Origin: CAVVDY01 sp963815775
GTDB lineage: Bacteria; Acidobacteriota; Terriglobia; Terriglobales; Acidobacteriaceae
NCBI GenBank assembly: GCA_963815775.1
Contig: CAWFIB010000028.1
Location: 124,001 to 188,000 of the forward strand
Direction: 5' to 3'
Length of the DNA stretch: 64,000 bases
Program-made: the position numbers and the translations under genes
Notes under the pieces: model-generated
What the model saw: the letters and a program-made list of their open reading frames with translations, nothing else
Told to the model about the DNA's origin: nothing
Database searches by the model: none
In this document: positions 16,336 through 24,163 of the stretch, one piece after another
Layout of the letters: every line of letters begins with the position of its first letter
Position numbering within the stretch: the stretch's first letter is position 1

Positions 16336-18666
16336 TTATCGTGGCATCTGCCAGCGCAGGCCGACGCGCACCAGAATGGGCTGCCCAAGATTCACCACCG
16401 GGGTGCGCGCAATTTCATAGCTGCTGTTAGTGATGTTCTCGCCGGCTACGAAGATGTCCACCCCTTTGTAGACAGGATGAGTGATGCTGCCGCTCATCAC
16501 GAAGTAGGAGCCCAGCGGGAAGAGGTTCTGATCATCGTCATATTCGTTGCTGGCCGCGCGGCCCTGCAAGGCGACTAAGAAGTGCCGTGGCGCAGCCCAC
16601 GTCCCCTGGAAGCTCACACTATTGCGCGGCACCAGCGGGATCATGTTGCCCACCAGCGCCGGATTCGCGGGAAACGAGATCACGGTTGAATCAATGAACT
16701 GATACGACGCGGAGAAATTGATGTGCTCGCTCACATGTACATTTGCGCCCACCTGAAATCCGGGAGCACGGATTTCGCCCAGGTTCTGCCGCTGCCGCAG
16801 GATCAGCGCAGGGGTCACGTTTATCGTTACGTTGGCGATCGGCGTCGTCACATATCCCCCGAAGAACGTGCCATTCACACTCAGCCGGTCGTGCAGCATG
16901 GACGCCCGCACGCCGGTTTCGAATCCTTTGAAGTGTTCGGCCACCAGGTAAGGGTTGGCCAGCGTCTGCACGTTGCCGACGCGGAAGCCGCGATACAGCT
17001 CGTTCAAGGTCGGCGCGCGAAACGAGCGGTAGCCCGAGGCATACAGCACCACGCCATTGTTCATGCGGTATGACAAAGTAGCGCGCGGATCGAATGAATT
17101 CTGTCCGCGCGCCGGATAGTAGACGGTGGCTGTATTGCCGCCGATGGGCGTGCGTGACGAGTGGGCGTCGAAGTTGCTCCACAGGTCCTCGCGTCCTGAC
17201 ACCGACAGCGCCCAACGGCTGCTGAACTGGAAGATCCCTTCCACAAACGCGCCCAGCGATTGCTGGCGCCCGCCGTTGGCAAGGTTCGCCGTCGGCCTGC
17301 CCAGGAAATACGAAGTCTCCAGGCTCCAGCCCTGCACATCCTGGCCGTCGAGGCCCGCCAGGAGAGTGAAATTCCGCGTGATCGCTTTCGACCATTGCCC
17401 GATAAATCCCATCTGCTGCACCGGAACATATTGGTTGTTCGTCAGGGCTTCAGAGTTGCGGCCTGGAGCGACCGATGAAAACGTCTGGTGATAGTTTTCG
17501 GTCCCCCCAAACAGACGGAGGGTGAACAGGCCCGCGCTCTGTGACTGCCAATCTGTACCGAAGCCGAGGTTGCGCAGGGTCGTCGAATTGATCTGCAACG
17601 GCGTGCCGTTGTCACGATTCTCGCCGTACAGCGACCCGGTCAGGAACATCCGTCCCCGATCGCTAAAGAAGCGCTCCACTTTTAGCTGGCTTGTGCCGTG
17701 TTCCGACGAAACCGGAGTGTCCACCGAGCCGCGCACATTCTCCGGCACATCGATGTAGCCGTCGGTGTTGAAGGCTTCCAGGCTACCCGACAGGGCCCAC
17801 TGCCCCACGCGCACGCCGCCATACACCGAGCCGAAAGGAGTGTTGTTGTTTCCCCACGAGCCTTCGGCGGCAAAGTTCGTGAGCACCGACGAGCGCGACT
17901 CCAGGTTGATGACGCCGCCGAGCGCATCATTGCCATACAGCGACGACACCCCGCCGGGGACTACCTGCGCTTCGTCCAGCGAAGCGACCGGCGTCCGCCC
18001 CCAGAAAATCCAGCTTCCAAAGGGATCATTGATGGGGATTCCGTCTTGCAGCACCAGTGCGCGGCTGGCGCCGCTGGCTCCCAGTCCACGCAGCGAGACG
18101 CCTTGCGCGGTCGGGTTCGCCGTCATGCTTCCAGAGCGCCGCAGCAGAGAAAATCCCGGCACCTGCCGCAGCTTGTCGTCGACCGTGATGGCTCCAAATT
18201 GCTCCAACTTCTCCGAAGGAAGAATGGTGGTGCTGGGTTGCAGCTCGAGATCTTCAGCACCGGTAGGAAGGATGGCCGTGCGTGTCGCCGTGACATCAAG
18301 CGTCTGCACGATGGCCGCAGGGGGCAACACGATCAGCAGCGGCTTCCCTCCTGCCTGCCAGGCTTGCGTGACGGCGGAGAATCCAGTAGCCGTGACCGTG
18401 ATCTCGCCGGAAGACTCCGCGACATCCGCAAAGCTGAACGCTCCCGCCGCGTTGGTCGTCGCCCGCAGGGCGCTCCCACCCGCCTTCAGCACAACTTGGG
18501 CTGAAGGAACAACCGCCCCGCTCCGGTCCTTCACCGTGCCGGACAGCCGCTCGCTCGCCCTGCATGGAAAACACAGCATGACAACGAACAGTAAGACCGC
18601 CAAAGATTCCGCGGAGCAGCAGCGTGGGAATGGACCGGGGTGGAAAGCTAAGCAAGACGGTTTCAT
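16336..18666 (-). CDS. TonB-dependent outer-membrane receptor
   Basis: 776 residues. A signal peptide is followed by a carboxypeptidase-regulatory-like domain (residues about 40-115, 'LSGTVKDRSGAVVPSAQVVL'). Next come a TonB box-like 'QTLDVTATR', the plug ('VDDKLRQVPGFSLLRRSGSM', 'GVSLRGLGASGASRALVLQD', 'GGVSSLYGNDALGGVINL') and a long barrel ending 'PILVRVGLRWQMPR'. Ligand-gated uptake of a siderophore, cobalamin or glycan is likely. No neighbour identifies the substrate. Confidence 0.9.
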   Translation of the reverse strand: MKPSCLAFHPGPFPRCCSAESLAVLLFVVMLCFPCRASERLSGTVKDRSGAVVPSAQVVLKAGGSALRATTNAAGAFSFADVAESSGEITVTATGFSAVTQAWQAGGKPLLIVLPPAAIVQTLDVTATRTAILPTGAEDLELQPSTTILPSEKLEQFGAITVDDKLRQVPGFSLLRRSGSMTANPTAQGVSLRGLGASGASRALVLQDGIPINDPFGSWIFWGRTPVASLDEAQVVPGGVSSLYGNDALGGVINLESRSSVLTNFAAEGSWGNNNTPFGSVYGGVRVGQWALSGSLEAFNTDGYIDVPENVRGSVDTPVSSEHGTSQLKVERFFSDRGRMFLTGSLYGENRDNGTPLQINSTTLRNLGFGTDWQSQSAGLFTLRLFGGTENYHQTFSSVAPGRNSEALTNNQYVPVQQMGFIGQWSKAITRNFTLLAGLDGQDVQGWSLETSYFLGRPTANLANGGRQQSLGAFVEGIFQFSSRWALSVSGREDLWSNFDAHSSRTPIGGNTATVYYPARGQNSFDPRATLSYRMNNGVVLYASGYRSFRAPTLNELYRGFRVGNVQTLANPYLVAEHFKGFETGVRASMLHDRLSVNGTFFGGYVTTPIANVTINVTPALILRQRQNLGEIRAPGFQVGANVHVSEHINFSASYQFIDSTVISFPANPALVGNMIPLVPRNSVSFQGTWAAPRHFLVALQGRAASNEYDDDQNLFPLGSYFVMSGSITHPVYKGVDIFVAGENITNSSYEIARTPVVNLGQPILVRVGLRWQMPR

Positions 18667-18908
18667 TCAGGACAAGTTTAATCTGGTGACTGCGTGGGAA
18701 TTTGGAGAATCGCGCTGGTAGTTGTTCCCGCCGAACGTGTCCTCAGTTCCTCCCGCCGCCCCACAAAGTGTAAGCAGCCGGGCCCAGCACCTGAGTAAGG
18801 CCAACACGCACCCCGCATCCGAGTTTTTTTAACAATAAATGCCTTCCCCGGGTCGCCACTTTGTGCTACCCTTCTTCCCGCCGTCGTGCGAGGAGGAGGA
18901 ATACGACT

Positions 18909-19658
18909 ATGAATCGTCGCTTTTTCCACATCTGTGTGCTCGTTGCGTGTGTCGCTTTTTGTGCGAGCGCGGCGAGTGCTTCCGTAATTCTTGGCGGTAC
19001 AGCTCAGACCTACATCGCGCAAGCCCTGCAAACGCTCAACGTTCAGTACACGGACGTAAATACCATGTTCGTAGATCCGAGCGGCTATGGGGCCGGCGAC
19101 ACCATCATCCTGTCGGAAGACGGTGGAGGTGACAATGGTTACGATTACAGCAACTTCCTGAATTCCGGTGGGCACCTGATTGTTATGGGTGGCAGCAACA
19201 TCGATAACTATCGCGGCTGGGTCTCCAATTACTTCAATATCACCAATACTCAGAACGGGTGGTATACGGATGGCGCCTGGCACAAGAGTGGCGACTATCA
19301 GCAGACCCAGTACATGCCCAGCGACTTCACCTTCCAGAACAACAACGTGACTTTTCACATGCTCTCGTTTTTACCCACAAACAACACCATCTTGCTGGGG
19401 CATGACGACGAGCCTGCGGACATTGCCGCTTTTCGTACCTATGGCAACGGCGGCTTTTTCTACTACATGGCTTTCGATCCCGGTCCGTACTCCGACAACT
19501 CATTCGATCAGAACGGCTGGACCGTTCCCTTCATCCAGAGTGCGTTAGAGGCGAGGCAAGTACCCGGAGCCCAGGCACGCTCGTCATGTTGGGTACCTCG
19601 ATGCTGTCGCTGGGGTTCTGGCGCCGGTGGAAGTAGTCCCTACGTCAGCGTGAAGTAG
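18909..19658 (+). CDS. exported PEP-CTERM-type protein with the sorting signal out of frame
   Basis: The ATG at 18909 with GGAGG upstream opens a 249-residue frame. It has a signal peptide (VLVACVAFCASAASA) and a ThuA-like or lectin-like globular part ('GDTIILSEDGGGDNGYD', 'GGHLIVMGGSNIDNYRGWV'). The read frame ends in an Arg/Cys/Ser-rich tail. Around 19562-19636 the other two frames encode a PEP-CTERM signal: Val-Pro in frame, Pro-Glu-Pro in the next frame, then 'GTLVMLGTSMLSLGFWRRWK' to a TAG at 19634-19636 in the third. The intact gene would probably end at 19636. Confidence 0.75.
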   Translation: MNRRFFHICVLVACVAFCASAASASVILGGTAQTYIAQALQTLNVQYTDVNTMFVDPSGYGAGDTIILSEDGGGDNGYDYSNFLNSGGHLIVMGGSNIDNYRGWVSNYFNITNTQNGWYTDGAWHKSGDYQQTQYMPSDFTFQNNNVTFHMLSFLPTNNTILLGHDDEPADIAAFRTYGNGGFFYYMAFDPGPYSDNSFDQNGWTVPFIQSALEARQVPGAQARSSCWVPRCCRWGSGAGGSSPYVSVK

Positions 19659-19674
19659 TTTTCCTTCAATCAGC

Positions 19675-19709
19675 GGGGATGCCATTGGCATCCCCCTTTT
19701 CCTTTTTGT
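19675..19709 (+). terminator. rho-independent terminator
   Basis: Perfect 9-bp stem GGGGATGCC / GGCATCCCC with a 3-base loop (19675-19695), followed by the T-rich CCTTTTCCTTTTTG. It lies 17 bp beyond the read stop, or 39 bp beyond the likely ancestral stop, of the PEP-CTERM gene. Confidence 0.85.
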
Positions 19710-19716
19710 GTCTTGA

Positions 19717-19875
19717 CTACTGGCAGTCGGAGTGTCCGCCTGTCGTCGGAGGGCCGTGATCGGCCGCCCGCTCCAGAAATCCCTGCGGCGCATTGTGCAC
19801 TTGCTGCATCCAGCGGCTCAACAGATAGGCCAGCCACTCAAACGGGTATTCGAACGCGGCAAAGGGGGGATCCAT
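19717..19875 (-). CDS. possible small ORF, 52 residues
   Basis: ATG at 19875 to TAG at 19717. The peptide begins MDPPFAAFEYPFEWLAYLLS and continues with RWMQQVHNAPQGFLERAADH, an amphipathic, aromatic-rich sequence. The composition looks more like protein than antisense noise. There is no Shine-Dalgarno sequence and no family I recognise. It may be a remnant of a larger gene. Confidence 0.3.
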   Translation of the reverse strand: MDPPFAAFEYPFEWLAYLLSRWMQQVHNAPQGFLERAADHGPPTTGGHSDCQ

Positions 19876-20312
19876 GAATGCGTTAATTCGGAGCGCCGTT
19901 CGCGCCCCGGTTCAGGACGTTTTCTGGGTGCATGCAATATCATCGGGCCGCCATCACTCCTGTATCGTGTCGGGCTTTGGTCACGGATGCAGGTTTGAGT
20001 CGGCCACGGGCAGAAAGTGACGCTTTAGCACCGCATTATGAAAACTCCTTATCGGCTGGAACTTTTGTAACTTTCCCAGGCTGGCTGCGTCTTAATGCCC
20101 AGCGGGTGGAGTGGTACATTCCTGAACACTCGCCGCATGACTAAATCCTGCGGCGCCACCTAAGTGGGGATTTGTCAAATTTCTCGTTTAAGAAAGATTT
20201 GCCTTGCGGGAGGAAATCCCGGAAGATTCCCTGCACGTATTTAATCTGGAGTGAGGTCAACTTCGCGTGGCCCGCTCCAAAACCACAAGAGCAAGGTAGA
20301 GGAGAGTAACAC
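19876..20312. other. 437-bp gap upstream of the bufferin operon, presumed promoter region
   Basis: I see no gene here. The last 170 bases must carry the bufA promoter and leader; an AGGAG at about 20300 precedes the bufA ATG. I could not identify a clear sigma-70 box. An ECF or metal-responsive promoter is possible but not shown. Confidence 0.4.
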
Positions 20313-20594
20313 ATGACGAAGTCGATGAAGTCACTGATGATGGGCGCCGCGCTGGCTGGTTTTATGGCCGGTGGCACCCTGGTTGCGCAGACGCATTCCA
20401 GCAGCAACACCGTTTCCTCGGCTGACAACGGCTCCTACGCCGCTGACTTCTCCAAGGACAAGCATGCCTGCAAGGGCCAGAATTCCTGCAAGGGCAAGGG
20501 CGGCTGCAAGACGGGCGACAATGGCTGCAAGGGCAAGAACTCTTGCAAGGGCAAGGGGGGCTGCGCTACCGACGGCTCCAAGATGCCAGAGTAG
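20313..20594 (+). CDS. bufA: bufferin-type Cys-rich RiPP metallophore precursor
   Basis: 93 residues. An N-terminal hydrophobic export signal (MMGAALAGFMAGGTLVAQ) is followed by a Ser/Asp linker and two tandem copies of a six-Cys core: CKGQNSCKGKGGC at 53-65 and CKGKNSCKGKGGC at 72-84. Cysteines are at 53, 59, 65, 72, 78 and 84. It directly precedes a DUF692/MNIO enzyme and a DUF2063/BufC partner, the hallmark of bufferin operons, in which such cysteines become metal-binding (copper in characterised cases) heterocycles. The Cys-Lys-Gly units replace the usual EGKCG motif. Confidence 0.8.
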   Translation: MTKSMKSLMMGAALAGFMAGGTLVAQTHSSSNTVSSADNGSYAADFSKDKHACKGQNSCKGKGGCKTGDNGCKGKNSCKGKGGCATDGSKMPE

Positions 20595-20617
20595 TAATCC
20601 GGTCAACCAACTGGAGG

Positions 20618-20655
20618 GGCCGGAGCCAGGCGGCTTCGGCCTTCTACAGCTTTTT
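20618..20655 (+). terminator. attenuator-like hairpin between bufA and bufB
   Basis: Stem GGCCGGAGCC (20618-20627) pairs with GGCTTCGGCC (20632-20641), with one G-U pair and a 4-base loop. It is followed by a stretch ending CTTTTTG. Its place between precursor and enzyme genes suggests partial termination, which would give more precursor than enzyme mRNA. Confidence 0.5.
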
Positions 20656-20677
20656 GCAGTTTCGGGTCCTGAGTATT

Positions 20678-21520
20678 ATGCCGGCCAATCGATTTAACGG
20701 ATTCACGCAGTACGGTGTTGGGATCGGCTTACGCATCCCCCACTACAATCACATCCTGGAGAAAAAGCCGGTCGTCGACTGGTTTGAAATCATCTCCGAA
20801 AATTTCATGGTCGATGGCGGCCGCCCACTGCACATCCTCGATCAGATCCTGGAACAGTACCGCGTCGTACAACATGGCGTGTCGATGTACTTCGGATCGG
20901 TTGAGCCGCCCAACCGCGAGCACCTGAAGCGCCTGAAGGCGCTGGTGCGCCGCACCAACACGCCGTGGCTCTCCGACCACCTCTGCTGGGGCAGTGTCGA
21001 TGGCTCTTACTCCCACGACCTGCTGCCCATGCCCTACACCTTCGAGGCGGCGGAAAAGACGGCGCAGAAGATTCGTGAGGTGCGCGACTTTGTGGAAGTT
21101 CCTGTGGTGGTCGAGAACGTCAGCAGCTACGCCGAGTTTCATGCCTCGGAGATGACGGAGTGGCAGTTCCTCACCGAGGTCGTCGAGCGCGCCGACTGCG
21201 GCATTCTGCTCGACGTCAACAACATCTACGTCTCATCGCGCAATCACAGCTTTGATCCGTTCGAGTACCTGAACAGCGTGCCCCATGAGCGCGTCGCGCA
21301 GATCCATATTGCCGGCCATTCCAAGTTCGAGAAGTACATCCTCGATACGCACGATCATCCCGTAATCGATCCGGTATGGGATTTGTACGCGCGGGCTATC
21401 GAACTTGTCGGCCCGACCGCCACTCTGCTGGAGTGGGACGACCACATTCCTTCCTTCAACGAAGTCCACAAGGAAGCCCTCAAGGCCAATCGCTATGTCG
21501 CCGAGAAAGTGGGAGCGTGA
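20678..21520 (+). CDS. bufB: MNIO (DUF692) multinuclear iron oxidase of the bufferin system
   Basis: 280 residues, full length for DUF692 (MbnB/BufB/HvfB). The TIM-barrel metal ligands are visible: H66 ('QHGVSMYFG'), H101 ('WLSDHLCWGS'), E146 ('VVENVSSYAEF'), D179 and N181 ('LLDVNNIYVSSRNH'), H210 and H214 ('IHIAGH'), H226 ('DTHDHPV') and E252 ('LEWDDHIPSF'). These enzymes use iron and O2 to convert peptide cysteines to oxazolone/thioamide or thiooxazole groups. The ATG at 20678 gives the family start. Its stop overlaps the bufC start (TGATG). Confidence 0.93.
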   Translation: MPANRFNGFTQYGVGIGLRIPHYNHILEKKPVVDWFEIISENFMVDGGRPLHILDQILEQYRVVQHGVSMYFGSVEPPNREHLKRLKALVRRTNTPWLSDHLCWGSVDGSYSHDLLPMPYTFEAAEKTAQKIREVRDFVEVPVVVENVSSYAEFHASEMTEWQFLTEVVERADCGILLDVNNIYVSSRNHSFDPFEYLNSVPHERVAQIHIAGHSKFEKYILDTHDHPVIDPVWDLYARAIELVGPTATLLEWDDHIPSFNEVHKEALKANRYVAEKVGA

Positions 21521-22386
21521 TGTCACTCGATCACATCCAGCGCAGCATGTTCGACGCCATCCGCCAGCCGCTCACCGCGGACGAAAATATGCGGCAGCGC
21601 TCGCGCGATGGCAAATCAATGCGCGCGGTGGCGGAAGACATCATCAAGCCCAACGACCGGCTGACCTCCTTCGAGCGCCTGGAGATTTACAACCGCCAGT
21701 ACTGGTTCCGCATTCTCTCCGCGCTGTCGGAAGACTTTCCCGGACTGCGCGCCATCATCGGCGAAAAGCGCTTCGACAAGATGGCGGTGGAGTATCTCTA
21801 TGACTGTCCGTCGCGCTCCTTCACTCTGCGCAATCTCGGCTCGCGTCTGGAGTCCTGGCTGCGCGAGCATTCCGAGCACATCGCCGGCCAGGAGCAGATC
21901 GCGCTCGATATGGTGCGCCTGGAGTGGGCCGAGATCGAGGCCTTCGACGAGGCGGCACGCCCACGGCTGACCGAAGCCGACTTGCCCGCGCTGGGACCCG
22001 ATCCCAGGTTTCAGTTGCAGCCCTATATATGGCTGCTTGACCTGAACTATCCCGTCGACGATTTGCTGATTCGCGTTCGCAGTGAGTTGGAGGAAACCGA
22101 CATCGTCAGCAATGCTGTGACCGAGCGCGCCCACTCCCGCTCGCGCCGCCGCCTGTTGCCCAAGCCCGAGCGCATCTTCCTCGCGATTCATCGTGCCGAC
22201 AATACCGTCTACTTCAAGCGCATCGACAAAGAGGCGTTCATCATCCTTTCCGCCCTGCGCGATGGCAAGACGCTCTCCGACGCCGTCGATGAAGTTGACT
22301 GGAGCGGCCGCGACCTCGAACCAGCAATGGCCGAGGTGCATAAGTGGTTCGCCTATTGGTCGGCGCAGGGATGGTTCTGCAAGTAG
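21520..22386 (+). CDS. bufC: BufC/HvfC (DUF2063) partner protein
   Basis: 288 residues. The N-terminal DUF2063 domain shows 'NDRLTSFERLEIYNRQYWFR', 'ALSEDFPGLRAIIGEKRFDK' and 'YLYDCPSRSFTLRNLGSRL', the pattern found next to DUF692 genes. It presents the precursor peptide to the MNIO enzyme. The C-terminal part ('KRIDKEAFIILSALRDGKTL') resembles a PqqD/winged-helix recognition fold. The ATG overlaps the bufB TGA by one base, so the two should be made in equal amounts. Confidence 0.9.
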   Translation: MSLDHIQRSMFDAIRQPLTADENMRQRSRDGKSMRAVAEDIIKPNDRLTSFERLEIYNRQYWFRILSALSEDFPGLRAIIGEKRFDKMAVEYLYDCPSRSFTLRNLGSRLESWLREHSEHIAGQEQIALDMVRLEWAEIEAFDEAARPRLTEADLPALGPDPRFQLQPYIWLLDLNYPVDDLLIRVRSELEETDIVSNAVTERAHSRSRRRLLPKPERIFLAIHRADNTVYFKRIDKEAFIILSALRDGKTLSDAVDEVDWSGRDLEPAMAEVHKWFAYWSAQGWFCK

Positions 22387-22523
22387 GTTCGGGTAGTGCT
22401 GTCGTTTAGGCCAGCGTTCCCCGCATTCTCTATACGCTGGGGCTTCAGCCAAGGGAAACTGTCGTAACTTTTCGCGAGCTTTTGACTCATACGACTGGTA
22501 GCTAACGCCGCGAGGACCGAACC

Positions 22524-22997
22524 ATGAACGTGCTTCAAAAGCTCTATTCTCTGTTTGTGACCTGCGCCAATTCCCTGCAGTCTGTCTTTCTGCTTGCCGT
22601 CCGTTTGTACTGGGGCTGGCAGTTTTTTCAGACCGGCTGGGGAAAGTTCCACCGCCTGCCACAGGTGGTCGAATTCTTCACCAGCCTCGGCATTCCCATG
22701 CCCGCGTTTAACGCCTACTTTGTCTCCGGGCTGGAGGTCGTGGGCGGAATCCTGCTTGCCATCGGTCTGGGCGGACGTATCATCGCCCTGCCGCTGGCTT
22801 TCGACATGCTCATAGCCTATGTCACTGCCGATCGCGAGGCCCTGGGCTCGATCTTTTCCGATCCCGGAAAGTTCTATAACGCCGATCCCTTCACCTTCCT
22901 GATGGCATCTCTTATTGTGCTCATCTTTGGCTCGGGATTGTTCTCGGTGGACGCGCTGATTGCCCGCAAGTGGCGGCCTTCAGCGTCCGGGTCTTGA
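22524..22997 (+). CDS. DoxX family membrane protein
   Basis: 157 residues with four hydrophobic segments. It carries the DoxX signature 'FLLAVRLYWGWQFFQTGWGK', and later 'YFVSGLEVVGGILLAIGLGG' and 'ASLIVLIFGSGLFSVDAL'. DoxX members (HvfD and similar) often close MNIO/bufferin operons. A 137-bp gap with a CCAGCGT/ACGCTGG hairpin (22411-22440) separates it from bufC, so it could have its own promoter. Confidence 0.88.
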   Translation: MNVLQKLYSLFVTCANSLQSVFLLAVRLYWGWQFFQTGWGKFHRLPQVVEFFTSLGIPMPAFNAYFVSGLEVVGGILLAIGLGGRIIALPLAFDMLIAYVTADREALGSIFSDPGKFYNADPFTFLMASLIVLIFGSGLFSVDALIARKWRPSASGS

Positions 22998-23043
22998 TCG
23001 CGCGTTCAGAAAAAGTCACTAGGCAGGCCTGAGCTGTGGGCCC

Positions 23044-23988
23044 GTGTATTATCTGAAATTTCGAATTGCAGTAACGATTCTGGCTCTGGCGTCTGCCCTC
23101 GCGGTGGGTATGTTCGTGTCGCAACCGGTCTCGGCAATTTCCACCCAAACGATTTCTGCCTGCGGCTCCAGCATCGACATCCGCTTCGATAATGATTCCG
23201 GCAGCATCTCCAACGACACTCTATTACGCTGGATCCAGCGCGCCACAACAGCCGTTTGCACCTACTATGGCAAGTACCCCGTTGCCCACCTCAAGCTTCA
23301 GGTGCACGTGCGCGGTACTGACGGCGTCCATCATGGAGTGACCTATCCTGCCGACAACGGCGGCCTCATCCGCATCTCGGTTGGCGCCTCGACCACGCAG
23401 GTTGAACTGGACCACGACTGGATGCTTACTCACGAGATGATCCATCTCGCCTTTCCCTCGATGGCGGAGAACCATCACTGGATCGAAGAAGGCATCTCAA
23501 CCTACGTGGAACCGATCGCACGTGTGCAGGCCGGCCAGCTCTCCACCGCCAAGATGTGGCACGATGTCGTGCGCGATATGCCGCAGGGCGAACCCGGGCC
23601 CGGCGATCGCGGACTCGACCAGACGCCCACCTGGGGACGCACCTATTGGGGGGGCGCCATGTTCTGCCTCATGGCCGACGTACGCATCCGTGAACAAACC
23701 CATAATCGCAAAGGTTTGCAGGACGCATTGCGTGGCATAGTGAACGCAGGCGGCAACATCACCAAAGATTGGGAGATTGAGCACGCATTTGCGGTGGGAG
23801 ACAAAGCTACAGGTACGACTGTGCTCACCAGCATGTACCACCAGATGCGCGACAAGCCATCCCCCGTTGACTTGAAGGAGCTTTGGCAGAAGCTTGGCAT
23901 CGAGCGCACGACCGACGGCTCGGTCGAGTTCAACAACCGCGCTCCGCTGGCGAACATTCGTGAAGCCATCACACGCCGAATGAAGTGA
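23044..23988 (+). CDS. exported gluzincin-type metalloprotease homologue (M61-like)
   Basis: 314 residues starting at GTG, with a signal peptide (VTILALASALAVGMFVSQPVSA). The zinc site is H130-E131-x-x-H134 ('LTHEMIHLAF'), with E148 or E149 ('HHWIEEGISTY') 13-14 residues after the second His, as in gluzincins such as the M61/collagenase-like groups. 'GGAMFCLMADVRIREQT' and 'AFAVGDKATGT' fit the C-terminal part. It starts 46 bp after doxX. A role in the bufferin operon cannot be excluded or shown. Confidence 0.75.
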   Translation: MYYLKFRIAVTILALASALAVGMFVSQPVSAISTQTISACGSSIDIRFDNDSGSISNDTLLRWIQRATTAVCTYYGKYPVAHLKLQVHVRGTDGVHHGVTYPADNGGLIRISVGASTTQVELDHDWMLTHEMIHLAFPSMAENHHWIEEGISTYVEPIARVQAGQLSTAKMWHDVVRDMPQGEPGPGDRGLDQTPTWGRTYWGGAMFCLMADVRIREQTHNRKGLQDALRGIVNAGGNITKDWEIEHAFAVGDKATGTTVLTSMYHQMRDKPSPVDLKELWQKLGIERTTDGSVEFNNRAPLANIREAITRRMK

Positions 23989-24121
23989 ACCTGCCGACCT
24001 TGTTCGTTTTTTTGCAACGTAACGGCGATGGCAGGCAACTTTGTGGCTGCGCTGTGAACCAAAAAGGGTGACGTTTTCTGAGCATGTGCCCTTGGGCCGC
24101 GTTCATCCTGCCAATGCTTGC

Positions 24122-24127
24122 TATAAT
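24122..24127 (+). promoter_or_regulatory. extended -10 promoter for the histidine kinase
   Basis: TTGCTATAAT: a perfect TATAAT at 24122-24127 with the extended -10 TG one base upstream. The -35 region is weak. It lies 36 bp before the ATG at 24164, which supports that start. Confidence 0.5.
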
Positions 24128-24163
24128 CTGGGTCTTCTCACCTGGCGTCCCTGGGATCGCTTT

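Noticed and set aside
18667..18860. Possible cobalamin riboswitch upstream of the TonB receptor gene
   Set aside because: A GGGC-rich region with an imperfect CCTCAG/CTGAG stem looks riboswitch-like, but the B12-box and the GGGAA...GGTG core are not present on either strand, so I do not call one.
22482..22508. Possible promoter TTGACT/TAACGC before the DoxX gene
   Set aside because: The spacer is only 15 bp, too short for a reliable sigma-70 promoter.
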